A stretch of DNA of 64,000 bases from NCBI GenBank assembly GCA_001464425.1, contig LNEK01000022.1, positions 1-64,000 of the forward strand, given 5' to 3'. Shown here piece by piece: positions 16,297-25,114 of this stretch. Source of the stretch: Alphaproteobacteria bacterium Ga0077535. GTDB taxonomy: Bacteria; Pseudomonadota; Alphaproteobacteria; Caulobacterales; Aquidulcibacteraceae. Position 1 is the first letter of the stretch. Every line of letters starts with the position of its first letter. Under the pieces are notes generated by a model. That model worked only from the letters and a program-made list of their open reading frames with translations, had not been told where the DNA came from and ran no database searches. Position numbers and translations under genes: made by a program.

Positions 16297-19218
16297 ATGG
16301 TGCGCGCGGCGCTCCAAAGTGATGAGGTGAGGTTCGACCATAGGCTCGAACCGTTCGTACGTGTGCATCATGCGATCCGGGGGCGCACTCGTCTGCGGCT
16401 TGATCCTTTGCGGGCCCGCCCAGATTTGCTCATCGCCCTTTCTCGCCGGCTTGCGGCGCGCAACGGCGTCAAAAATGTGCGAGAAAGCGCCTTATCTGGC
16501 GCGCTGCTCGTCGAACACGATGTGAGCCTCTCTGCTGAATCTATTGCTCAAATCACACGTGAGATTTGGCGAGGCGGCCTCTCGGCGCCCGCTCCGGCAG
16601 CGACGCCCGACGTCGCGGACAAGCCCTGGCACGCCATGCCAAGCGCAACGGTGCTCACTGCGTTCGCGAGCGGGAGCGACGGCATCACAGAGACCGAGGC
16701 CAGGGAAAGGCTCCATCGCATCGGTGAGAACCGTCTCGCTGAGCCAGCGCCGCCGCCGGTTCTGGCTCTGCTTGTTGACCAGTTCAAGTCTGTGCCAGTG
16801 GCGTTGCTCGGCGGCTCGGCATTTCTATCATTGGCGACGGGCGGCGTGATTGACGCGGCGCTGACACTCGGCGTCATCGCTCTCAACGCCGGCATCGGCG
16901 CATCGACCGAAAGCTGGACCGCCAACCTTATTCGCCGACTAGCGCGCCAAACCGACCTCGACGCTGTGGTCTTGCGCGATGGCGTTGAAGCTATTGTTCC
17001 AAGTTCGCGCATCGCGCCTGGCGATTGCATCGTGCTGAAGCCCGGCGCCGCTGTCCCAGCAGATGGCCGCCTGATCAGCGCTGAAGCGCTCATGATCGAT
17101 GAATCGTCGCTGACAGGAGAGAGTTTTCCGGCCGAGAAGTCGGCAAAGACGGTTGTGACACCCAACGCTGCGCTCGCTTCGCGCCGGACGATGGTCCATC
17201 GCGGCGGCGTCGTCACCAATGGCGCGGGCGTTGCGGTCGTGACGGCCACAGGCGCCGCGACTGAGATTGGCCGCGTACGCCACATGTTGGAGCATACGCA
17301 GGCGCCGAAGCCGCCGATGGAACGTACGCTTGACGAACTCGGCGTTCGGCTGACGATCGCGTGCTTGGGGGCGTCGGGGCTGCTGGCCGCAATGCTGTTC
17401 ATGCGCGGGGCGCCATGGTCGGCAGTCGCCAAGAGTGCGGTCGCACTCGCCGTCTCCGCGATTCCCGAAGGCCTGCCCGCCTTGGCGGCGTCCACCAAGG
17501 CGATGGCGGCGCGCGCGATGTCGCGCGAAGGCGCTTACGTGCGCAACGTTAACGTGCTCGAGACGGCCGCCAACGTGGACGTGATCTGTCTCGATAAGAC
17601 CGGCACGCTGACGCAAAATCGCATGCATGCAGCCGTCGTGCAGACGCTGCTTAAGCGTCATGAGATATCCGAGAACGAACCCGCAGCGCGCAGCGTCCGT
17701 TTATTGGCCAGTATTGCAGCGCTCTGCAACGACGCCTCGCTTTCAGATGCGGAAGCTCCGTCGGCTGGTTCGGGTACTGAGCTTGCGCTGTTGCATCTCG
17801 CCAAAGCAGCGGGATTGAATATCGAGGCGCTACACATCGCTCACCCACGCCGTGGGGTGCTGTTGCGGTCGGAGACGCGCCTTTACATGGCCACCGAACA
17901 CGCGACGGGGGACCGGACATTGCTGGCGGTCAAAGGCGCGCCGCACCAGGTGTTGGGCTTGTGCAGCTCGGTTCGAGTTGGGGCCAAACCTCAGCCGCTG
18001 GACGAGGCCATGCGCGCCGCAATCCGCGCGCAGAACGAAGCGCTGGCGCGCGAAGGCTTGCGTGTGTTGGGCGTGGCGCGCGGATTAAATCATGGTCTCG
18101 GCGAGGGCGCGCCGCGAGATTTAGAATGGCTCGGCCTCGTCGGATTACGGGACCCATTGCGACCGGGCGCGGCAAAGACCGTGCAGGCGCTGCAACGCGC
18201 CGGATTGCGCACACTCATCTTGACAGGAGATCAAGCCGGCACTGCGCGTAGACTGGCCGAGGAGCTCGGCTTTTCGAGTGACGGCGAGATCAGCGTCATC
18301 GACGCGAGCGCTCTGCGCGACATGGCCCCGGACGCGCTGCGCCATGCGGCGCGGTCGACGGAAGTGTTCGCGCGCGTTAGTCCCGCCGACAAGCTTGCGA
18401 TCATCCGCGCGCTTCAAGCCGACGGGCGCACCGTCGCGATGACCGGCGACGGCGTCAATGACGGACCGGCGTTGCGCGCGGCTGACATCGGCATCGCTAT
18501 GGGCAAATCCGGCGCCGATGTGGCGCGCGATGTCGCCGACATCGTCATTGCCGACGACGATCTCGCGAGTTTGACCACCGCCTTGGCGCGGGGACGGGCG
18601 GCTGACCAAAACCTGAGGCGCGCAGTACGCTTTCTGCTGGCGACCAATGCGAGTGAAGTCGCACTTCTGCTGGCCGAGGGTCTGCATGGCCCAGACGCGT
18701 TGGAGACGCCTGCGCAGCTCTTCTGGTTGAACCTCATGACAGATGTGTTTCCGGCCCTGGGTTTGGCAATGGCGCGGCCGGCGTCCGATATCCTTAGGAG
18801 GCCGCCGCGCAACCGCAGCGAGGACGCTTTTGGTCGTCGCGAGATCGGCGCCATTGCAGCCGACGCTTTGCGAATCGCGGCGCCAGCCGTCGTCACGCAC
18901 GTACTCGGAACCGCGCGGCACGGGTCAGGCCCGCGCACGCGCGGGCTCACTTTCCTTTCGTTGGCCAGCCACCAACTCGCACACGCGTTGCGGCTGCGGC
19001 CGGGTCGCCCGGCGAGCGAGCTGTTCGATCAGCCGATCGAGGTGGGTGTCGCGGCATCCTATATTTTACTCGCAGCGCCCTTCGCCATCGCGCCGCTGCG
19101 GCGCATTCTGCGCATTACCCCGCCCAAACCGATCGAAGCTGCGATGATCATTGGCCTTTCATTCGTCCCGCTCGCAGCGCGCGTGCTTGCGCCAAGTGTG
19201 CGGATCAGGCCTTCTTAA
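16297..19218 (+). CDS. Cation-transporting P-type ATPase with N-terminal HMA-like domain
   Basis: This is a 973-residue ion pump. Residues about 18-80 form a ferredoxin-like HMA-type domain (HHAIRGRTRLRLD) without a CxxC metal site. The pump core follows: actuator loop DESSLTGES (about 267-276), M4 motif AIPEGLPA, phosphorylation site DKTGTLT with Asp433, hinge TGDGVNDGPAL (about 716-724) and M6 motif WLNLMTD. PEGLP and NLMTD point to a P2-type (Ca, Mn, Na/K-like) substrate rather than the CPC of copper pumps; the exact ion cannot be read. It shares an operon with the two small genes upstream, and its 3' end overlaps the convergent DUF5132-like gene by 14 bases. Confidence 0.92.
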   Translation: MVRAALQSDEVRFDHRLEPFVRVHHAIRGRTRLRLDPLRARPDLLIALSRRLAARNGVKNVRESALSGALLVEHDVSLSAESIAQITREIWRGGLSAPAPAATPDVADKPWHAMPSATVLTAFASGSDGITETEARERLHRIGENRLAEPAPPPVLALLVDQFKSVPVALLGGSAFLSLATGGVIDAALTLGVIALNAGIGASTESWTANLIRRLARQTDLDAVVLRDGVEAIVPSSRIAPGDCIVLKPGAAVPADGRLISAEALMIDESSLTGESFPAEKSAKTVVTPNAALASRRTMVHRGGVVTNGAGVAVVTATGAATEIGRVRHMLEHTQAPKPPMERTLDELGVRLTIACLGASGLLAAMLFMRGAPWSAVAKSAVALAVSAIPEGLPALAASTKAMAARAMSREGAYVRNVNVLETAANVDVICLDKTGTLTQNRMHAAVVQTLLKRHEISENEPAARSVRLLASIAALCNDASLSDAEAPSAGSGTELALLHLAKAAGLNIEALHIAHPRRGVLLRSETRLYMATEHATGDRTLLAVKGAPHQVLGLCSSVRVGAKPQPLDEAMRAAIRAQNEALAREGLRVLGVARGLNHGLGEGAPRDLEWLGLVGLRDPLRPGAAKTVQALQRAGLRTLILTGDQAGTARRLAEELGFSSDGEISVIDASALRDMAPDALRHAARSTEVFARVSPADKLAIIRALQADGRTVAMTGDGVNDGPALRAADIGIAMGKSGADVARDVADIVIADDDLASLTTALARGRAADQNLRRAVRFLLATNASEVALLLAEGLHGPDALETPAQLFWLNLMTDVFPALGLAMARPASDILRRPPRNRSEDAFGRREIGAIAADALRIAAPAVVTHVLGTARHGSGPRTRGLTFLSLASHQLAHALRLRPGRPASELFDQPIEVGVAASYILLAAPFAIAPLRRILRITPPKPIEAAMIIGLSFVPLAARVLAPSVRIRPS

Positions 19219-19483
19219 GGTCAGCCACGCTTTCGTCAGCGGCTTGCGGGCGTTCACTCGTTTGCTCAGCCCGAACCTCGGCGACAAGGTCCTCAACATC
19301 GTCCACAAACTCCGCCGCTGCGGCGCGCGCTTGCTCATAGAGCCCAAGTCCGCGGCGCAAGCCTTCACGAACGAAAGGCCGCGTCGTGCGCAAAATGCGC
19401 GGGGCGGCCACTATTGCGGCGACCGCCAGGGCCCCGCCCCCCAAGAGCAACGCTGTCCCAAGCAGCCTGCCGCCGATCCCCAT
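19205..19483 (-). CDS. DUF5132-like small membrane protein
   Basis: The 92-residue protein has an N-terminal glycine/alanine-rich membrane helix (LLGTALLLGGGALAVAAIVAAP), then RPFVREGLRRGLGLYEQARAAAAEFVDDVEDLVAEV, the pattern of DUF5132 proteins. These often sit next to HMA-domain P-type ATPases, as here. Role unknown; possibly an accessory subunit or regulator of the pump. An FNR-type operator is centred 64 bp before the start and shared with the divergent DUF445 gene. Confidence 0.75.
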   Translation of the reverse strand: MGIGGRLLGTALLLGGGALAVAAIVAAPRILRTTRPFVREGLRRGLGLYEQARAAAAEFVDDVEDLVAEVRAEQTSERPQAADESVADLKKA

Positions 19484-19540
19484 TTCACTCTCCGGACGCC
19501 TGCGTCACAGCCTTGTTAGCCGGCAAATCCGACAAGGCGC

Positions 19541-19554
19541 TTGCCTTGGATCAA
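19541..19554. promoter_or_regulatory. FNR/FixK-type operator (DUF5132-like / DUF445)
   Basis: The sequence is TTGCCTTGGATCAA (other strand TTGATCCAAGGCAA). It is centred 64 bp before the leftward gene (19483) and 40 bp before the rightward one (19588). It is almost the same sequence as the site at 3287. Confidence 0.65.
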
Positions 19555-19587
19555 GTCGTCGCAGCTCATTGGCGACGATGATGACAC

Positions 19588-20862
19588 ATGACCGACCACA
19601 CCAACCAGGGCGCTCACGCGGCTGGCGCCTTGGACAAAGCTTTGTCTTTGCCCACGATGCGCCTCGTAGCTGGCGGTTTACTGGTATTGATGGGGCTGCT
19701 CTACCTTCTTGCGGTGTCGCAGTCTGGCCAGCACCCTGCCTGGGGCTATGGACGTGCGTTCGCGGAAGCGGCGCTTGTGGGCGGGCTCGCTGACTGGTTT
19801 GCCGTGACAGCGATTTTTCGCCATCCGCTTGGGCTGCCCATCCCCCACACTGCGATTATCCCCCGCAGCAAGGAGCGCATCGCCAGTACCCTCGGTGATT
19901 TCGTTTCGGTCAATTTCCTTGCCCCGGAAGTGATCAGCGCACGTTTGCGCAACCAAGACCTCGCCACCTCTCTCGGTCGCCAACTGGCCGATCCTGGCGC
20001 CGCGCGACGCATCGCCGATGGCGTGATGGATGCGCTGCCGGCGATCTCCGACCTGCTCGACGATGAGGTGGTGAGCGACTTCATGCGCCGACAGATCGGC
20101 GAATTCAGCCGCGATGACCGTCTATCGGTCGCTATTGGCCGCGGCCTCAAATTGCTTACCGAGCATGGCCGCCACCAAGGCGTGCTGGACGCCGCGTTGT
20201 CCGAAGGTTGGCGCGCCCTTGAGGAGAACGAAGCCGCTATCCGCGCGCAGGTGCGGGCCCGCACGTCCTGGGTGTGGCGGTTGATTTCGCTCGACGCGCG
20301 CGCCTCAGACGCCTTGATCTTGGCTATTGAAGACACCTTGCGCCAAATTACGACGCAGACCGATCACCCCGTTCGCAAGCGCATCACCGAGTTGCTGCAG
20401 AAATTCTCCGACGATCTGCAGACGTCGCCAGAACTGCGCCTACAGATCGAGCAAATGGTTGGCGACATCCTCGCACACCCGGCGGTGGCTGCTTACTTCG
20501 CGGATGTCTGGCGGGCGCTGAAGACGACGCTTCGTGCAGATGCTGAGAGGCCGCAATCTTCAGCGCGCCTCGCGCTTGCTGAAGGCATTGAACGCTTTGG
20601 CGCAGCTTTGCTGGACGATGAGGTGGTGCTTGAAGCATTGAACCGGCGCCTGCGCGCCCTGCTCACGGAAATATCCGGTCGTCACGGTCGCGACGTCGGC
20701 GCTCTGATCTCCGAGACGATCCGGAGCTGGGATACGCACACAGTGGTCGAAAAGCTCGAACAGAGCGTTGGCCCTGATCTTCAATACATAAGGATCAACG
20801 GAACCGTCATCGGCGGTCTCATTGGTCTGACCATCCACCAACTCACGCAATGGCTGACGTGA
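19588..20862 (+). CDS. DUF445 (YjiN-type) inner-membrane protein
   Basis: The 424-residue protein has two N-terminal membrane segments (about 25-45 and 55-80) with the family signature AEAALVGGLADWFAVTAIFRHPLGLPIPHTAIIPRSK. A long helical periplasmic part follows, and a closing membrane helix (YIRINGTVIGGLIGLTIHQL). Function in DUF445 proteins is not established. The operator at 19541 lies close to its start. Confidence 0.9.
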   Translation: MTDHTNQGAHAAGALDKALSLPTMRLVAGGLLVLMGLLYLLAVSQSGQHPAWGYGRAFAEAALVGGLADWFAVTAIFRHPLGLPIPHTAIIPRSKERIASTLGDFVSVNFLAPEVISARLRNQDLATSLGRQLADPGAARRIADGVMDALPAISDLLDDEVVSDFMRRQIGEFSRDDRLSVAIGRGLKLLTEHGRHQGVLDAALSEGWRALEENEAAIRAQVRARTSWVWRLISLDARASDALILAIEDTLRQITTQTDHPVRKRITELLQKFSDDLQTSPELRLQIEQMVGDILAHPAVAAYFADVWRALKTTLRADAERPQSSARLALAEGIERFGAALLDDEVVLEALNRRLRALLTEISGRHGRDVGALISETIRSWDTHTVVEKLEQSVGPDLQYIRINGTVIGGLIGLTIHQLTQWLT

Positions 20863-20866
20863 CGGC

Positions 20867-21004
20867 CGAATGCGCCAGCCATGCCGGCGTGTTGGAGTCG
20901 GCGATCGGGTCGCGTGTCGCGCCGCTAAGCACCCTCGCGCGCGTGTGTCCGTAAGCGCCCATCACGACACGATCGACGTCGAAATTTAGCGCCGTGTCGG
21001 GGAT
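20867..21004 (-). pseudogene. Relic of a Usp C-terminal domain
   Basis: Read leftward this segment encodes DRVVMGAYGHTRARVLSGATRDPIADSNTP and AWLAHS, matching the ATP-loop and C-terminus of tandem Usp proteins. The part between the loop and GG is shortened, and no Usp N-terminal portion exists upstream. It is probably a fragment left by deletion or recombination between Usp genes. Confidence 0.6.
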
Positions 21005-21047
21005 CGAGCGTGCATTGCCTGCGACTGCGCCCCTCAAAGTTGAGCGG

Positions 21048-21620
21048 CTATCGGCCCTCACACACTGGTCGAACCTCCACCTTTGCGCCCGCAAGGCGCA
21101 GGTACAATCGTCGCCGCTGCGTCAGCGGCCACCAATCGTAGAGAAAGATCTCAATCGGACGCCAATTGGCGACCCAGCCCAGGATAATCAGCCCCTCGGC
21201 GAAAAAACTTGAGACATCGCCGGGCCCGAAGGCGTCGTTCACCAATCTCCCACCCAACAAGCAACCGCCCAAGACTGCGAGGCCGATGAGCAGGGAAAGT
21301 CGTCCGATGCGAAACAGCTCATGCAGATCGCCCGTCATGCGTTCGGCGCGATAGCTAAAGTGACGCCGCAGTGCGCCGGCAAGTTCCGCCGCTGCCGCAC
21401 CCTTGGCCTCACCCGCGGACACGTGAACAACGATGCGCAACGCTTGGTCTCTCGGCAGCTCTCGCGCCCAACCCACGATGAACTCTTCTGCGCTCTTGGC
21501 CAGATCGCGCGTCGGGATCGGAAATGGGTCGAATGGATCGAAGAGCTGGCTGAGCTCCTCAAGTCGCAGTTCGATCGCGGCGCCGCCCTCAAGTTCAACA
21601 CCCGACTCGCTCATGGCCAT
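21048..21620 (-). CDS. Conserved hypothetical membrane protein
   Basis: The 190-residue protein has a soluble N-terminal half (about 1-95) with a likely alpha/beta fold and a stretch ALRIVVHVSAGEAKGAAAAEL. Two membrane helices follow (about 108-128 and 138-155), with the cytoplasmic end IFLYDWWPLTQRRRLYLRLA. I do not know a function. It follows the P-type ATPase gene (ends 21692) by 71 bases in the same direction and may be an accessory factor. Start could be 21620 or the ATG at 21614. Confidence 0.7.
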   Translation of the reverse strand: MAMSESGVELEGGAAIELRLEELSQLFDPFDPFPIPTRDLAKSAEEFIVGWARELPRDQALRIVVHVSAGEAKGAAAAELAGALRRHFSYRAERMTGDLHELFRIGRLSLLIGLAVLGGCLLGGRLVNDAFGPGDVSSFFAEGLIILGWVANWRPIEIFLYDWWPLTQRRRLYLRLAGAKVEVRPVCEGR

Positions 21621-21691
21621 TGCCGCTGGCGCCTTCTTGATTGCCGCGTGCCCGAAGAGTTCACGCTAGGTCCCGATTCTCAATGTCAGAT

Positions 21692-24196
21692 TCATGCACG
21701 CCTCCCGAAGGCGCCGAGGCGTCGCAACGGCCAATGCCAAGCGCCGCTCACCAAACCCGCGCTCACAGCCAAGAGCAGGTATTGAAAGCTGGGCGCCGCC
21801 AGATGAAATATCCCCGCCAACCAGGGGCTCGCGACCACCATCGCCAGCACCGCCACCAACGCCGCGGCGATGACCCAGTAAATGCGCCGCTCCGGATCGA
21901 GGATGCGTCCTTCCTCGCCAACAGCGTCAACCAGCGCCAGCGTGAGATTGGCGACAACCAGCGCAATGAACGCCGCCCCGCGCGCTTGTTCCACGGTTAG
22001 ATTGGTCACCGCGTAGAGGTAGAGCGCCAAGACGCCGCCCAAGATGACGAGCCCCTGCAAAGCCGCAATGGACAATTGGCGTGGGCCAAACAAGGCTTCG
22101 TCCGGCTTGCGCGGCGGGCGTCTCATCGCTTCTTTGCTGCTGCGTTCGCCTTCAAAGGCGAGCGCACAAGTGGGGTCGATCGCAAGCTCCAGAAGCACGA
22201 CATGCATCGGAAACAAAAACTGCGGCAAGCCTAGGAGGATCGGCAAAAGTGCAAGACCCGCAATCGGCACATGGATGGCGGTGATGTAAATTAAAGCTTT
22301 GCGCAAATTCGCAAAGATGCGCCGCCCCATGCGTACGCCGCCGACGATCGACGCAAAGCCGTCATCGAGAAGCACAAGGTCAGCTGCTTCGCGCGCGACA
22401 TCCGTGCCCTTTCGCCCCATCGCGATGCCGATATGAGCCGCCTCTAGCGCGGGCGCATCATTGACGCCGTCGCCCGTCATCGCCACGACCTCGCCATTGG
22501 CTCTAAGCGCCTCGACGATGAGCAGTTTCTGATCGGGAGCGATACGCGCGAAGACACGGCCCTGCCGCAGGTGTTGGCGCAACGATGGGAAAGGAAGCTC
22601 AGCCAACGCAGCCCCCGTCATCACCCCGACCGCGACATCGATACCGGCTGCGGACGCAATCGCCAGCGCGGTGGCGGGATGGTCGCCGGTGATCATGATC
22701 ACTTGAATGCCGGCGCTGCGCGCTTCTTCCAGCGCCCCCGGCACGTCTTCGCGCAGCGGGTCAAGAAATCCGATGAGCCCTACAAATTCAAACCTAGCGT
22801 TCTCGGGTGTCTCCGGAAACGTGGCGCCTCGCCACTTGGCGACGCCGAGGACACGCAAGCCATCTTTCGCAAAGACCTCGATCACCTCATGCAGTCGAGC
22901 GATCGCCGCTGCGCCCAACCCGCACAAACGAAACACGGCTTCCGGCGCGCCCTTCGCTGCCGCCACGCGCTCCTCGCCATTGCGCCAGAGCTGTGTCACC
23001 GCCATGGTTTCCGGGCGAAGCGGCCAGCTCTGCTCGATCTCGCCAGCGGCGACAGCAAGTCCGACGGCCGTCGCCGCTTCATGAATGCCGCGATCCATGG
23101 GATCTATTGGCCGCACGCTCGACGCGAGCGCGGCGCAGGCGACCAGCGCCCGCCCCTCATCACCCAACGCCGCGTCTACCTCGGCGACGCCGGTTTTTGT
23201 CCAAACACGAACGAGCCGCATGTGATTTTGGGTCAAGGTGCCGGTCTTATCGACACACAAGACCGTCGCCCCGCCGAGCGTCTCGATAACGGCGCTCCGC
23301 CGCACCAAGACTTTGTGGGTCGCGAGCCGCCAAGCGCCGAGCGCCAGAAAAACCGCGAGCACCATTGGAAATTCTTCTGGCACCAACGCAATCGCCGTCG
23401 TTATGCCCGCAAGCGCGCCGCCGACCCAGTCGCCGCGGATGATCCCGAAGGCAAGAACCACCACGGCGCAGAAGGCGAGCGCAAACAGCCCCAGCAAACC
23501 GACAAGCTTGCCTGCCGCCTGCTGCAGCGGCGTCGGTTGTTGATCAATCTCGCCAAGCGAGCGGCCAATCTGGCCAAGCGCCGAGCGCACGCCCGTGTGG
23601 GTAACGCGCGCCACGGCTTGGCCGCGCACCACAAGCGTACCAGAAAATAAAAGCGGCGACGCTTCGTGCGTAGGCGCGTGGGCTTTGGCAAAGACCTCGC
23701 CCCTTTGCGCCAAACGCTTTGAGACCGGGGCGGACTCTCCTGTAAGAGACGATTCATCAACGCTTAGAATGTCGCCCGCGATCAACACGGCGTCAGCGCA
23801 GATGCGGTCGCCTTCGCCGACGAGCATGATGTCGCCGGGTGCGACATCTCGCGACGCAAGCTTCTGCTGGACGCCATCACGCACGACGCGCGCATGCGGT
23901 TGCGCCAAGTCACGCAGCGCTGACAGCGCCCGCTCGCTGCGCGCCTCTTGAAACACCACAAGCGTAATTGTGGCGCATGCGCCCAAGAGCAGAAAGACAC
24001 CCTCGCCAAGGCTGCCGAGAAAGAGATAAAGCCCCGCCGCTGCGAGCAACAGCATGAACATCGGCTCACGCAAGGTCTCAGCGGCGATCCTGGCGAGCCC
24101 ACGACGCCCGGGGCTGGGCAGTTCGTTTGCGCCCCATTGAGCGAGCGCTCTTTGAGCTTCTTCTTCGCTTAGACCCGTGAGGGGTTCTTCAGTCAC
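21692..24196 (-). CDS. Cation-transporting P-type ATPase (P2-like)
   Basis: The 834-residue pump starts with a cation-ATPase N domain (GLSEEEAQRALAQWGANELP). It has the actuator TGES at about 152-155, the M4 motif VPEEFP, phosphorylation site DKTGTLT with Asp316, the hinge GDGVNDAPAL and C-terminal helices. The PEEFP variant is seen in a bacterial group related to Ca and H+ pumps; the ion is not certain. The start codon is GTG at 24196. The intergenic region to the divergent ABC operon holds an FNR-type operator 144 bp away, closer to the other gene. Confidence 0.93.
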   Translation of the reverse strand: MTEEPLTGLSEEEAQRALAQWGANELPSPGRRGLARIAAETLREPMFMLLLAAAGLYLFLGSLGEGVFLLLGACATITLVVFQEARSERALSALRDLAQPHARVVRDGVQQKLASRDVAPGDIMLVGEGDRICADAVLIAGDILSVDESSLTGESAPVSKRLAQRGEVFAKAHAPTHEASPLLFSGTLVVRGQAVARVTHTGVRSALGQIGRSLGEIDQQPTPLQQAAGKLVGLLGLFALAFCAVVVLAFGIIRGDWVGGALAGITTAIALVPEEFPMVLAVFLALGAWRLATHKVLVRRSAVIETLGGATVLCVDKTGTLTQNHMRLVRVWTKTGVAEVDAALGDEGRALVACAALASSVRPIDPMDRGIHEAATAVGLAVAAGEIEQSWPLRPETMAVTQLWRNGEERVAAAKGAPEAVFRLCGLGAAAIARLHEVIEVFAKDGLRVLGVAKWRGATFPETPENARFEFVGLIGFLDPLREDVPGALEEARSAGIQVIMITGDHPATALAIASAAGIDVAVGVMTGAALAELPFPSLRQHLRQGRVFARIAPDQKLLIVEALRANGEVVAMTGDGVNDAPALEAAHIGIAMGRKGTDVAREAADLVLLDDGFASIVGGVRMGRRIFANLRKALIYITAIHVPIAGLALLPILLGLPQFLFPMHVVLLELAIDPTCALAFEGERSSKEAMRRPPRKPDEALFGPRQLSIAALQGLVILGGVLALYLYAVTNLTVEQARGAAFIALVVANLTLALVDAVGEEGRILDPERRIYWVIAAALVAVLAMVVASPWLAGIFHLAAPSFQYLLLAVSAGLVSGAWHWPLRRLGAFGRRA

Positions 24197-24333
24197 CGGC
24201 GCGGACTATGCCGCAGTCCCCCATCGAGAGCGGCTTTGAAGCCCGCATGCTTGAGCAGCTGCACAATAATGTCTCCCTTCAACCGCGACGGCCAAATGGC
24301 TGGACATCAGAGCAGCGAAGGACCCAAGCTCAG

Positions 24334-24347
24334 TTGAGCCCGATCAA
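24334..24347. promoter_or_regulatory. FNR/FixK-type operator (ABC exporter operon)
   Basis: The sequence is TTGAGCCCGATCAA: a perfect right half and one change on the left. It is centred 39 bp before the ATG at 24380 and 144 bp from the divergent P-type ATPase start. Confidence 0.6.
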
Positions 24348-24379
24348 GGACCGCTAGACTAAAGCGGGCATGAAACGCC

Positions 24380-25111
24380 ATGACCAACGCTGCGCCGTCG
24401 CATCAGTCTGCGCCGCTTTTCGCTCTGCGCGGCATTTGCAGGACCTATGGCGAGGGCGAAACCGCCGTTCGGGCGCTCATTGACGTCGATCTGGACATCA
24501 GCGGCGGCGAACTCATCGTGCTTTTGGGCCCGTCGGGCTCCGGCAAGTCCACCCTCCTCAATATTCTGGGCGGACTAGATCGTCCGAGTTCGGGCGCCAT
24601 CCATTTCCGCGGCGCTCCGCTCACTGGACAGAGCGAACATGCGCTGACGCACTATCGCCGCCGGCACGTCGGCTTCATTTTCCAATTCTACAATCTCATT
24701 CCGAGCCTCACCGCGCGTGAGAATGTCGACCTCGTTGGCGAGATTACCGACGATCCCCTGGACGCCGCAGAGGCGCTTGAGCTCGTCGGGCTTGGACAGC
24801 GGCTCGATCATTTTCCTTCACAATTGTCCGGCGGCGAACAGCAGCGTGTGGCGGTGGCGCGCGCCATTGCCAAAAGGCCGGCCGTGCTCTTGTGCGACGA
24901 ACCGACGGGCGCGCTCGACGTCAAGACCGGCGTGCGGGTGCTGGAAGCATTGCAGGAAGTGAACGAGCGCTATGGTTCGACAACTTTGATCGTCACCCAC
25001 AATGCCGATGTCGCCCGCATGGGCGCGCGCGTCATTCGCTTTGGCGACGGGCGCGTCAGGAGCGTTGAGACCAATACTGCCCGCGTTCCACCCTCAGCTC
25101 TGGTGTGGTGA
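24380..25111 (+). CDS. ABC transporter ATP-binding protein (MacB/LolD-like)
   Basis: The 243-residue ATPase has Walker [11 protein letters not shown]-loop [18 protein letters not shown], signature [14 protein letters not shown], Walker [13 protein letters not shown] and switch VTHN. It is the first gene of an operon with an FtsX-like permease and an HlyD-type adaptor, so it energises a tripartite envelope exporter. The permease starts 3 bases after its stop. The operator at 24334 is close to the start. Confidence 0.94.
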   Translation: MTNAAPSHQSAPLFALRGICRTYGEGETAVRALIDVDLDISGGELIVLLGPSGSGKSTLLNILGGLDRPSSGAIHFRGAPLTGQSEHALTHYRRRHVGFIFQFYNLIPSLTARENVDLVGEITDDPLDAAEALELVGLGQRLDHFPSQLSGGEQQRVAVARAIAKRPAVLLCDEPTGALDVKTGVRVLEALQEVNERYGSTTLIVTHNADVARMGARVIRFGDGRVRSVETNTARVPPSALVW

Positions 25112-25114
25112 AAG

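Noticed and set aside
22571-23650. Open frame of 359 codons, rightward
   Set aside because: Antisense to the P-type ATPase; its composition follows the reverse frame of that gene.
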